From NCBI GenBank assembly GCA_020091685.1, contig CM034601.1, forward strand, positions 37,470,034 to 37,534,033: a DNA stretch of 64,000 nucleotides. Direction: 5' to 3'. Below are positions 12,025 to 22,953 of this stretch, piece by piece. A program made the position numbers and the translations under genes. Positions within the stretch are counted from its first letter, which is position 1, and each line of letters begins with the position of its first letter. Source of the DNA: Lutjanus erythropterus. Its lineage: Eukaryota > Chordata > Actinopteri > Lutjaniformes > Lutjanidae. The notes under the pieces were generated by a model. The model was given only the letters and a program-made list of their open reading frames with translations, did no database searches and had not been told where the DNA came from.

Positions 12025-12817
12025 TAGGGCTGGGGCGATTCGTCAGCGTTATCGATTATGTAAAACACATCAATTTGCATAACATGAATCGACACGTTGC
12101 TATGAACTGCTGCTCCCAGTCAGGGCATGGATTTCTCCATAGAACAAACTGCAGACAGCGAGCCTCACCCCAATCATCTAAAGTGGGAGAGTATTTTAGA
12201 CAGAGATGCAACATCTCAGCTGTTTATTAAAATTTATTAAAAGTGATGTCTGCACTGCTGCTGTTAACTGGTCAGCCATGTATGAGTCAGAAATGCCTGA
12301 AACATACAGCTGTGGCTGATGGGAATGTTACTAGTTTTGTAGATTTTTGGTCACAAATCAAAGTAATGGACAAATTACAATTTTGACTCAATGATTGTGG
12401 CAGATTTAAAGTTAAGGGATGACTACAGTATTACACTCCATCCTGAGGGGAATAATAATGTCTGAACCAAAATTCATAGCAATTGATCCAAGAGATATTT
12501 TACTCAAAACCACTAATGTCAGAGTCATGATGGTGTTAGACTGAAAGTCAGGGGATTACCAAAGTCATTAGGATTTCCTGTCTGGGAGCCATGAATATCT
12601 GTGCCAATTCATTGCATGTGTGTCGAGGTATTTCACTGGAGTTGACAGTGAAGTGAAAGCTTATGAAAGCCAGATAAGAAGTATCACACAAATTGTTAGC
12701 ATTTGCCCTCTGGATGCCATTGATATCTATACACATTTTTATTGCAATGCATACAACAGTTGAGATATTTTAGTCAGGAGTGAAGTTTTGAATCGACTGA
12801 CATTACCATCCCAAGAA
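12025..12817. mobile_element. Probable hAT-like MITE with internal tandem units
   Basis: The start TAGGGCTGGGGCGATTCGTC is typical of fish hAT elements. The right end, read inverted, gives CTTGGGATGGTAATGTCAG, a weak partner. The right half contains three decayed copies of a unit of about 130 bp, listed separately. Boundaries are approximate. Confidence 0.4.
12440..12775. repeat. Three decayed tandem units of about 130 bp
   Basis: Related stretches recur at about 12468 (AAATTCATAGCAATTGATCC, then GAGATATTTTA), 12603 (GCCAATTCATTGCATG, then GAGGTATTTCA) and 12733 (TTTATTGCAATGCATACAAC, then GAGATATTTTA). The preceding CCATGAATATCTGT and CCATTGATATCTAT also match. The motif is common in fish repeats. 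Confidence 0.55.
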
Positions 12818-13123
12818 TCATGTCACTAGTGTGGCTGAGAATGACCAATCTGGTGGGAGGCCCTTTCTGTTTGATCTAAAGGGATCTAAACCAGATGAGA
12901 ACTTCTGGACCACATCTCACTGTGAAAGCGATGCCATCTGTGTTGTCCTCTTGCAATCTCATATCTGGGAATATGAAAGCGAAAAATACAATTCCCAAAA
13001 CAAACGCTAAGTAAGTTCACATCAATCCATCAACAGGTACAGCTGTGACAGTATTTGAATTGTCCTTTAAAACCATTCCAGTGCTGTGGCCAAGCAAGGA
13101 TGTCTCTAATATATGTATGGGGA

Positions 13124-13570
13124 CAGGCCTGGGCGATATAGCTGAAAAACCTATCATGATAGTGAAGTTTCATATTGGTCAATATCAATAATTATTGATC
13201 GTGTAAGTTGTGACTGATATGTTGTGTATTCTAAAAGGTGGAAGTGGCTGAGGGGATAAATTAAGTTTGTTGTGTTATATTGTAACAATATTACAGGGAT
13301 GACTGTTGGTGCTTTCACAAAATGCGAGATTATTTTATAAATAATCATCAATAATGTGGATATAATGCCTAAGTGAGTAAAGGCAAATAATAGATAAACT
13401 GGAACAATCTGGTAAGTTGAAAAATGACATCACTTAACTGTGATGCAGCCTTTAAAACCAGGAAAAGACAACACTTCTGACATATCATGATATAACGATA
13501 TCCAAAATCTATTACAATATCTAGTGTCATATCACAATACAATATAATATCATTATACTGCCCAGCCCTA
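13124..13570. mobile_element. hAT-type MITE with 8-bp target duplication
   Basis: The start CAGGCCTGGGCGATATAG pairs with the inverse of the end, TAGGGCTGGGCAGTATAA. Flanks are TATGGGGA (13116-13123) and AATGGGGA (13571-13578), one mismatch in eight. The 447-bp inside is non-coding. Partial relatives with the shared core AATCTGGTAAGTT are at 20800-20975 and, inverted, at 51575-51837. Confidence 0.82.
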
Positions 13571-13734
13571 AATGGGGAACAGTTAGGTACCATTTCTTTG
13601 GTTTAGTATTTCCACAAAGACAAGGATGGGAAACAACCTGCTAAACTGACACATGCACACACAAACAAAGACACACACATGCAGAACATCCATTCTCACA
13701 AACAATAATGCATTTATGGTCATCATCATATTCT

Positions 13735-13898
13735 TCACTCTCGCCCTTCGACCCTGCTGCCTTCCATCGTTATGCAGAAGCCATTTCAGCTCATTAGGTG
13801 TCAGTCAGTCAGGACGCTAAACACAGTCCTCAGCTGAGGAATCAATCTGCCATCTCTATGGGCCCACCGGCAAAGTAACACGCACACACACATGCATG

Positions 13899-13933
<35 letters not shown>

Positions 13934-14500
13934 TTTAGCTGTGGCAGAGGATAATCAAAACCCATAATTGCTTTTTAAATCACAACGTTAATGACAAGAT
14001 CTCTCGATTGTAATGCATTGTAATCACGCCATTAATATGGATATGACTGCAGCATTGGGAGCCATCTGTTTGGCTGAGGCAGCTCTGGACGTTTTCCAAC
14101 AGACATACTCATTTCAAGGACTGTATTTTGGCCAGCGACCACAGGCAACATAATCAATGTGAATGCCACCACCAGCACAAGGAAACGAGAGACCCAAATT
14201 GATCCATCAATCACCCATTCAGACAATGTTTATTCAGCTTTGCCTCACTTCGCAGTTATTCACACTCGCAGATGAAAGCTCCAATAAAAAAGATGGCAAG
14301 GACTGCAGAGCAATAGCACAGCACAAAAACAGGCTCTCTTTACACAGGGCTTTAGTGTTCGCTTTTGGTGAGGTAGGTGATTGCCTTGGGTTACCTCTGG
14401 GTGGAATCAATTATACAAGCTTTTTAAAAGGCCCTCTTTGGTCTTCACAGGAATGCACGAAGCGAGCAAGCTCCCGAGGTATCTAGCATTATTCCTTTTT
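13735..14500. other. Candidate conserved non-coding block
   Basis: Repeat-free except for the CA run at 13881-13931. Contains homeobox-like TAAT words (CCATTAATATGG, CCCATAATTGC) and GAGCCATCTGTTTGGCTG, the compositional texture typical of developmental enhancers. No protein homology was recognised. Confidence 0.35.
13881..13931. repeat. (CA)n microsatellite
   Basis: CA run interrupted by CATGCATGCACG. It splits two GC-richer blocks. Confidence 0.95.
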
Positions 14501-14589
14501 ATGTTTTTACATCAAACTTTCTCTTTCTTCTCAAACTTTTCCGTACTTACTGCTCGAGTGGAAATGTGGGGCATTTGAGATGTTATTGC

Positions 14590-16060
14590 CAAACTTCAAT
14601 TGCCCCCCTCCTTCCCTTTCCTTCCTCTTATGACTAATGTATTTCCAGTACAAAAGCATATGTTGCTTTTAAAGAAGCTGTGCTGCAACTCCTGGGTGCC
14701 GTCGCCGTGTTTGCCGTGTTTGTGGTCCTCGTGGGGTGGGGGGGTAGGCAGGAACAAAAATACTCCCTATTTAGCCTTGGGGTATTTCTGACAGCTTCAC
14801 TTTGTGTTTTAGCATTAAAGGAAGGAGCAAGCCTAACCCTTGCTTTGTTGTGACATGAGACTCCCTGTGAAAGTCTGGGGAGGCCAGCGGCTGGAGGAAC
14901 GGGCATGATTTGTTAGGGGCATCCCAAGAGAAAGAGAAAACTGGAGACACATTTATACAAAGGCTTCACAAGTGGAAATGCTGCAGGGAGAAAAACATTT
15001 GCAATTAGGACGCAAAAGTTTAATCAAAATATGAAAAAAAAAAGCATGCTCTCAAAGAAATCAAAATAACAAGCGGATTTTGCCAGACGTCGATGCCTCA
15101 ATGCCTCATTTCTTTTACTGAATGTTTACTGTGTTTCCTTAATTCCAAGATATAAATAGTCCAAGAGTCTAGACAGAGAAGACTGTGCGATGTCGATGTA
15201 ACTGCTCCCTTGATGACGATGATGAATGCCAGACAGACTTTATGTGAGGGTGACTACAGACACGTTTTCCTGGTTCATTCCTGTTCGTTATACATTGAAG
15301 AAAAGCTCATTTGGTGATAAAAGCAAAAGGCAATCGGGGCCCTTAACTTATTGCATACAGCACTTACAGTTTTATGCCTTCCCTGCACCCAATTTGCAAC
15401 AGTTTCCTGGAGTTACCAAACTCTTGAAAGGGAACATTTTTGTTACATCTTCCAAGCGTAGCTTGAAGCACAAGAGTATGCAAACCACATGCCACTGCCT
15501 GTCTGTTACATCTCCTGCCAGGCACTTTAAATTTGAGCCTTTTTTACCTGCTGAAACATGGGTGCTTTGGGTCTTTTTTAGTCTGTGGTTAATTGGCAAG
15601 CTTGCCTACACTCCCTCAGAGCAAAAGACAGTCTGCAGGGAGGAGGGCAACCAATGCAACACATCTCATCTCTCTGCAGATTTCTTCATCTCTTGTAATT
15701 AATTGCATCTTTAAAAGAACAAAATGTAAATACGCCGCTGACACACTGCCAATTAATTTTAAACCGCCGTCTTCCCAACGCTTTCTGCTCAACCGAGGGG
15801 GAAATCAAAAGTTTTAGAGGGTGTTACGAAAGCTTTAACAGTGTCCTTTTGTTCCTAGCAACACATTGTGAAAAATGCATTCAGGCCTGACAAAGTGCTC
15901 CTGCTCCGTGTAATCAATTCCCTCAGCTTCCACCAGCCGAAGAAGACGGGGTGGAGGGAAGATCTGAGAGAAACCACCATCTCACTCGTCTCTCCGTGTT
16001 CTTTGATCAGGCAAAGCAAGCTTCTTTTCACATGGAAGAAATGTAGATAAAGAGAAAAGC
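14590..16060. other. Candidate conserved non-coding block
   Basis: A long repeat-free block with words such as TAATTAATTGCATC, CCAATTAATTTTAAACC and GTAATCAATTCCCTCAG. The longest ORF (158 codons from 15226) shows no domain, signal peptide or repeat and is probably fortuitous. Regulatory role is inferred from texture only. Confidence 0.35.
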
Positions 16061-17788
16061 ACCATATCTGCGCAGGACAAATAATTGCTCACTGGGTTAT
16101 GTAGTTGTTAATTAAAAGGTCAGTAACCATTGACCTCCAGTCTGTGATCACTGAAGGCTAGCAACCATTCTAACTAAATGAACTACCACATGTTAATGTG
16201 TTTAAAGCCCTAAAGCACTGATAATGAGGATAAGGTAGTTTTACCTTTAACTATATTTCTATACACAACATACATCTTCACACAGACACACACTGTGCTG
16301 TTGTGCACAGTGCTGTAAACTCAGCAGAAACATCTCCTACTGTCTTAGCATGTGTTTAAGCAACACATCTATAAAGTCACCTAGGTTTTTGATGTGTTTG
16401 ACCTGGATTGTCTCTTTGAGATGTAAATCTCTTTTTCAAGAAAGTCCTAGCCAAAATGTCCGCAGTTATTTTACATCAACAAGAGCAGACACAAAATTCA
16501 GTGGAGGAGTCAGAGTAAGAAGTGGGAACAAGATTAAAGGCCATATTTTTATGGCAGCACAATGACCAGTGAAATTAGGACTGTGACAGTTTGGTGTTTT
16601 CCTGACCTTGAAATTTGCTTTGTCCATCTGTGTGGTGTTTTAGTGGCCAACACAGGGTGCATGATGCACAGATGGGAGGAGAGAAGCAAACAGGTTTGTG
16701 GTTCATTCAAATGAGGCAGTGCAATGTAAGTTGGAAAATGTGTTTTAGACACTGCACTGAGAATAGATCTCATCATCTTAGTTTAGCATGTTTGCATGCC
16801 AACATTTGCTATTTAGCACTAAAGCAGGGTTTCCTCCAGTGTACTGTGTGTCTGGTGGTCCACTGACCCCTGACCTAGCCTAAGAATCTGGGAATTTATT
16901 TCTTGTAGGAGTGTATTTTTAAGTACAGTCACAGTGGAGTGGCTTGGTTGGAAACAGATATAATGGTTGGAAAGCTCCCCAGCAGCATCTGTTGGTTAAA
17001 ACACTAAACTATTATAAAGAGGTGAAGACCCTCCCCTTTCTATGTCCCCAGTGAGACAGAAAATATGCGTCAAAATATGGTAGTCAATGGTGAGAGATTA
17101 ATCATTTTTGATCCCCTTTAAATTGTGCCATGAATTTCACATGAGGTTTGTCAATTTAAAAGATTATTTTAGTTATTCACTTATTTAGTTGTTGAAAATA
17201 CAGCATCCCAAGACTGTACATCATCACATTCTTTGTAAAACTCTACAGTTGTTGATCTTTTAAAATGTGTGTTGAATACTGTATGAGGGACCTTACTTTG
17301 AAACTCAAACAGCAGGTTTGAGAAGTCAAATATCCAAATAGCACTAGAGAGACAAACATTGTCCTTGTGGACAGCTTAGCAGTAGTCACAGCAGTATGTG
17401 GGTGTTTTACTGCATTATACCTGAAGTGCCTTTCTCTCAAAGAGCCACTGAGGCCAACAGGGAAAGAATGCTCTGCTAACCTCAATGACTCTTGTAACAA
17501 GCTGAAGTGGGATTTTCTGCTGCCTCTTAAGGGCTCGTCTTTTATTGCTAGCAAGTAAACAGAGGCAAATAGACCTGTGATGTGAATTGAAAAAGCTAGA
17601 GGTAGTGTATACCTAGCTAAGTGCATTAAGAACACCATTAAAGTGCTTCCCTCTGGCGTTCTTGGGAAGATTTCTTAAGAGGCAGAGGCATTGTTGTGTA
17701 ACTGTTTTCAATAAGGTTGGTGTTTACACATCCTTGGCTAACGCGCAAGGCCTGGGAGAAAAAAAAATACACCGCAAATAACAGATTC
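16061..17788. other. Intergenic DNA, nothing recognised
   Basis: Ordinary AT-rich sequence; ORFs up to 131 codons have no recognisable features. The same holds for 18000-20500 and 20976-22000. Confidence 0.5.
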
Positions 17789-17968
17789 AGCTCCAAGTCC
17801 ACAGACCCTGTGCACCACACTGAACAAAAAGTACAGATCTTGTTACAGGACTGGTTATCTCTGTGGACATCGCCAACAGAATTTGATATAATTGATAAAT
17901 ATTAATATTAACACCACTGGTAACCCAAAACCACAACAGCCTTCTAACTATGTCATTTAGGGTCTCAT
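17789..17968. repeat. Dispersed repeat, copy 1
   Basis: About 180 bp nearly identical to 20526-20726 in the same orientation. Shared blocks include CTCCAAGTCCACAGACCCTG, GTGGACATCGCCAACAGAAT and ACAGCCTTCTAACTATGT. I do not recognise the family. It has no coding capacity. Confidence 0.8.
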
Positions 17969-20525
17969 GTACATAATAGTGAGCATTTATTAAGTATTAA
18001 AAATGAGTTTCAATCCATTTGAAATATTGTTATTCAAGTTTCTGTATTCTTTCCTGATATTGGGTTTGAACTAAGCATGTTACACTTAGAGATTTATTAG
18101 AAAAATTTGACAATAAATCATATTTATGATTTGACAAAAACTGTAATTTTATCTTGCAGAACATGGGAGTTGCTGGTCTACCGCTGCCTCAATACGCAGC
18201 AAGTAACATAAGTTCAGATCAAAAATAACATGTTAAAACACAAATCTCACACAATACTATAAATAAACTATCAAATCGAGGGAGCTGCAGTGTGGCAAAT
18301 CTTCAGGAGTCTGTTGGCTTTAAAGAGAGCAGAGATGGTTATTTCCTCTTTGAAAGGGCTGTCTGATGGCAAGGTAAAGTGGTCAAAATATTTTAAATAT
18401 AACATACACTTAAACAGATATTGATTTTTTAGGTGGCTAAAATACATTTTGCTGCTGCTCCTGAGGGAAATGTGAATGAAAATGTGATCTGCCACACCTA
18501 CACAGTCTTGAGGAAGCGTCTCATCACCAATATGAACTGTTTTTGAACTACGTTTTCTGAAAATTATAATAATTTATTTGCACTCAGACATATGGATGTG
18601 GATGCTTAATGAGACACTCAACTTTCATACACGCTTATGCATTTATGCTTTTTTACTATTTCAAGGCAAATTTCCAGAAACTTTCAGTCACCTTTTGATC
18701 ACAATAGACATATTTAATGCCTGTAGGATATTGTCAGATTCAGTCAGATTCAGTCAGTACAATGTCTTTGTCTTTTACACAGATTAATCTGAGCTAGTGA
18801 CTATAATCAGACTGTGTGATGCTGTAAACAGCTACAAAAGAGTTGCTGCCAGTGCACTGACACATTATCTTATTTTAATATGACAACCAGGAGCTGCAAA
18901 GCCTCATTGTAAGCTGTGATCCTTTTAACTCCTTGTTAAAAAATGATTACTGAGACTAACTGATTACCGTGTTATGTGTCTGTCAAATTCTCAGGATTCT
19001 CTAAACAGATCCATCTGGTCATGAAATATCTATACATGAAGCTGCTGCTTACACTGTATGGATGAACAGAGCAGTCATGTTCTGTCTAACATTCACAGCT
19101 TAATCAGCTCAGTCTGTTTGACAAACTGGAATAACATCAAATTGTTAATGGACTTTGCAGCTTGTGTCTAATTAAAAAGTGAATGTCATCATCAGGTATT
19201 TTCAAGTCTGCAAACATAAGAGCTCGTCAATGTCACTTCAAGTTATGTTTTGTCCCGTCGTCACACTGAACAGAGAGTAAATACGTCTCTCTCACTTCCT
19301 TCTGTTTTCTGCTCAGTGCCCTTTTTCTGCAGTTTGCAAGTTTTTTCAGTTTCCTAGTATTTTGGGTGCTAGGTGTTAGAAGCACTGTGGCAATGCCAGT
19401 GAAAACAAAACTGCTCTGTGATTTCACCCTCACTTGCTTCAGGCATCTCTCACAGCATTGGGAAACTGCAGCAGCACAACAAACTGCTGCAGAGTGCTTC
19501 ACAAATGCCTCTGCAGCACAGAGAGGAGGAACTTGACTATGTGGATGCAAGTCACTTGAACCCCTTCACATCAAAAATTACAAAACATGCTGCCAATTAT
19601 CTCCTAATTTGCATTTTATATGGGTACTATTCAAGTTTTAGAATTAGATAAAATGTTGCTACATTTTCCTCTGCCATTCTTCATTCAGTTTCCTGGCAAT
19701 TCTTTTTTATGTACATGATCGTTCTGTTTGCTTCTATATTAGTGGTTTACTGTGTGTAGAGGCGAGATAATGGCTAAAATGTGAATCTGAGAAAATATTT
19801 TCGTTTGCAACATTTTACTGTTCATAAACACAGTAAACCATTGGTGATTTTACACTTCTACAACAGTGATAGTTTTATATTTCAGCATAATGTGTGCCAT
19901 CCTTGAGAACTATCCTCGGGTTCACTGCTGCTCTTGAGGCTTTATTTAATTAATGGGTTTAGTTCGACAGGATGGCTGTTGTTTTTAGTGTGGCAAGACT
20001 GCCCTCTGGTGAATTAAACAGATATGTCTATTAGGATGTGATGGTACAGCTGCAATAATATAGATTCATGTGAAATATTAAGGGCAATAAGGAGTGTTAT
20101 AAAAGAAGACAGGGCAGTTCCTTCAACTAGGCTCTCTAACTGTTAATAGTCAATTTTAGTTATAGTAGCTCTGAAGGATAAAGTCAAACAGACAATGGCA
20201 CTGAACAGACCTCAGAAGTCAAGTGGTTTTTGAGAGCCCCATACTATGAAGTCCACACAATTGTTCAAAAATGTCTTTAAACAGACTATAATTCTTTTAT
20301 GCAGCAAAATAAGCCAATGAAGAGTTGCATAAAGGGATTTGTTATTACAGGTCCTTTAATCTAACAAAATACAGAATTAAGTTATTTCACAAGAAGCCAC
20401 ATTTATGAGTCATAGTCAAGGATAATGTTACATGTGAGAAAGCAACTGCAGCATACTGATGTGTGCAATAAGATGTGTTTAGCATGTAGGCTAAGCCACA
20501 AACATAAGACCAGTAGAAGACATGT

Positions 20526-20726
20526 AGCTCCAAGTCCACAGACCCTGTGCACCACAGTGAACAAAAAATACAGATCTGGTTACAGGTCTGGTTACCTCTG
20601 TGGCCATCAACACTATTCTGTGGACATCGCCAACAGAATTTGATATAATTAATATGTATTAATATTAAAGACATTGGAAAACCAAAACCACAATAGCCTT
20701 CTAACTATGTAATTAAGGGTCTCAGG
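20526..20726. repeat. Dispersed repeat, copy 2
   Basis: Second copy of the 17789-17968 repeat. It carries about 20 extra bases where a stretch starting TCTGTGG is doubled (TCTGTGGCCATC, then TCTGTGGACATC). It could be an unnamed interspersed element or one of two direct ends of a larger unit. Confidence 0.8.
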
Positions 20727-20799
20727 TTCCATAAAGTTGTATAAACAGAACTAACAGGCGTCCATGGTGTCCACAGCTTCTGTTTGTGCTCATCCATTC

Positions 20800-20975
20800 A
20801 GGACTATAATAAAGCCCAAATAAGTACAAGACCAATAACAGAACAGCCAGAACAATCTGGTAAGTTTAGGAAATTTCCTAATTTTACACAAATGCAGCCT
20901 TTAAAGCCAGGAAAAGACAAAGTCTAAGACAATATCTAGTCTCATGCTGTGATATCAACAGATATTTTGCACAGC
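20800..20975. mobile_element. Partial copy of the 13.1-kb hAT MITE family
   Basis: Shares AGAACAATCTGGTAAGTTT, GCAGCCTTTAA and CCAGGAAAAGACAA with 13400-13480, in the same order, and ends with TTTTGCACAGCCTTA as a decayed terminus. The other terminus is missing. Confidence 0.6.
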
Positions 20976-22088
20976 CTTAGTCTGTTCTGTATGTTTTTGT
21001 GCGGCAAATATACTGCACTACCTATCCATCTTAAAAATGGCATGAACCAAACCAGTGAATGTCTGTTACAAGCAGGACTCTTGGCAATACCAGTCCAACT
21101 CAAGTCCAAGAAAAACCACAGTCGCGCCAAAGCTGAGTACTCTCCCAAGACCAAGCCTGGACCAGGATTTTAACTGTGTCAGTTCAATATTGTTGCTATT
21201 TAAGAGCTCAGTGTGACAGAACCTAAAGAATGACACAGGACAATACACTGAATTTAAATGTGCAGCATAAGAAAATTCTCAGTCGAGTAGTTCAAAATTA
21301 GATAGGAAACAGACTGCGAAAGTGATATTTGCTAATGTAGCTCTACTTCCAAACAAATTCTACTAATCTTCCAAATTCAAGTGAGCAAACAGCAATGTCT
21401 GCCATCTGCAGACAAAACCACCACAGAAAGCAATAAATGACTAACTTCACTTAGTCAGACTGGTTGCACTCCTCTCATACAGTAGATTGGTACACCAGTT
21501 TGGCCCAGTTTCCCTAAACCACATGGTACTCCTCCTCTGAAATGAACTACTAGTACCATAAGAAAAACTGACCAAATCAGACACATTAGGACAAATTTTA
21601 CAGACTATCAGCTCAAGGACATAGAACTATAAAATAACACTGCATCACACTTCAGAATACTAGAGAAATCTCCACAGATTGATCACACCACCCCTCTCAC
21701 TTACACAGTCTCAATCAGGGACGTGTTGAGGACACTGAGGCCATGTCCTCTTCAATTTTTTTTTTTAAAAGTTTTTTTGAATCAGTGTTCCACTAAGAGC
21801 GCCAGTACGGTAGCCTAACAGTGAGTAGGGCTTAAGAACATCACAGCTACTAGTTACAGTAGCTCTGACAACTAAAACTACTTCATCCTAAATCATACGT
21901 ACTGATTAAGAAAATATAATGGAGTTTTTTGTTTTGTTTTGTCATGGCCTGAGCCATATTTCACGTTACACTTTTAATGCCCTGAACGCTTTTAATTATA
22001 TTTATAAATCGGTGTAAGGCTTTTAGCAATCGGGCACTTTGATCTCAAACTAACAGAGGATCAAGCTGTACACACAAGCTAAGTAGCC

Positions 22089-22953
22089 ATGGCCCCACTT
22101 ACCTCGCCATTCGGCTGCAAGAGCTGTGTCGACCTCGGCAAAAAGGTCGCTGAGTTGGAGCAGAGGATATCCACGCTGTATAAAATCCAAGAAGCTGAGA
22201 GACACTTGGATACTATCCTCTTCGGCCCCACACAAGGCTCAGTCAACAATGAGGAACTGGAGGCCACTGCTCCGTACTTGCCTGACGCCCCTGCTGCTCC
22301 GGCCACAGGGCCTTTTCGGCCCCGCAGCTCCACTCAGCCCGCTGCTACTGGTCCGTCCGCTGGCTTCATTCCACCGACTGCTGCTGCTGGTGCTCCGGCG
22401 GCTGGCTTCACTCCACCGACTGCTGCTGCTGGTGCTCCGGCTGCTGGCTTCACTCCGCCGGCTGATACTGCTGCTGCTCCAGCCGCTGGCTCTACGCTTT
22501 CTGCTGCGGCCTGCGCTCCGGGTGCTGCGTCCGATCCTGCTCCATTGGATCCCTGGCTCCGGCTAGGGGCAAAGCCAAAAGCCCCAGTCAGTTCAACTCC
22601 ATCACACCCGGAGCCCTGGGTTGCTGTCGGCAAGCGCGGAAAAAAGGGGAGGCTCTCCGCTCGCACTGCTGCAGCCTATGGCATCCAGTTGGAGAACCGA
22701 TACGATATCCTCGACCCGCATGACTTTCCCCTGGCTGTCCACTGCCTGTAGATACCACAAGATGGGCTTCATAAACAACTTTGATGCATTCTGGGAGAGG
22801 AGGCACCTTTTCGGGGCAGATGGACTGCACCTGAACAGATCCGGCAGCCGTCTGTTGTCCGCTAATCTGGCATACGGTATCAAGCACGCACACACATCGT
22901 CCACCTCTCCCTGCTACAAGCCCACACCTGCTGACCAGCCCATCAGTGATTGA
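22089..22953 (+). pseudogene. L2 ORF1 (coiled coil, Ala/Pro repeats, esterase remnant), internally deleted
   Basis: The frame opening at 22089 encodes 220 residues: a Cys-containing N-terminus with a heptad-like stretch (about residues 15-45), an Ala/Pro/Gly-rich region with a 14-residue repeat (GFIPPTAAAGAPAA type), and a basic segment ending near NRYDILDPHDFP. It stops at 22751. From about 22735 another frame continues with RYHKMGFINNFDAFWE and HLFGADGLHLNRSG, the C-terminal end of the SGNH-type esterase found in L2/CR1 ORF1 proteins, and ends in TGA at 22951-22953. The esterase core is absent between the two parts. I read this as an internal deletion with a frame change, so the protein is probably not functional. 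Confidence 0.75.
22362..22487 (+). repeat. 42-bp tandem repeat inside L2 ORF1
   Basis: Three consecutive 42-bp units (22362-22403, 22404-22445, 22446-22487) encode 14-residue Ala/Pro/Gly-rich repeats. A decayed fourth unit follows. The period keeps the reading frame. Confidence 0.85.

Noticed and set aside
15226-15702. 158-codon plus-strand ORF
   Set aside because: No recognisable motif; the sequence texture suggests non-coding DNA.
17789-20726. LTR retrotransposon with 17.8 and 20.5 kb copies as LTRs
   Set aside because: No gag, protease or polymerase remnant, primer-binding site or polypurine tract was seen between them. Kept as an unnamed repeat.
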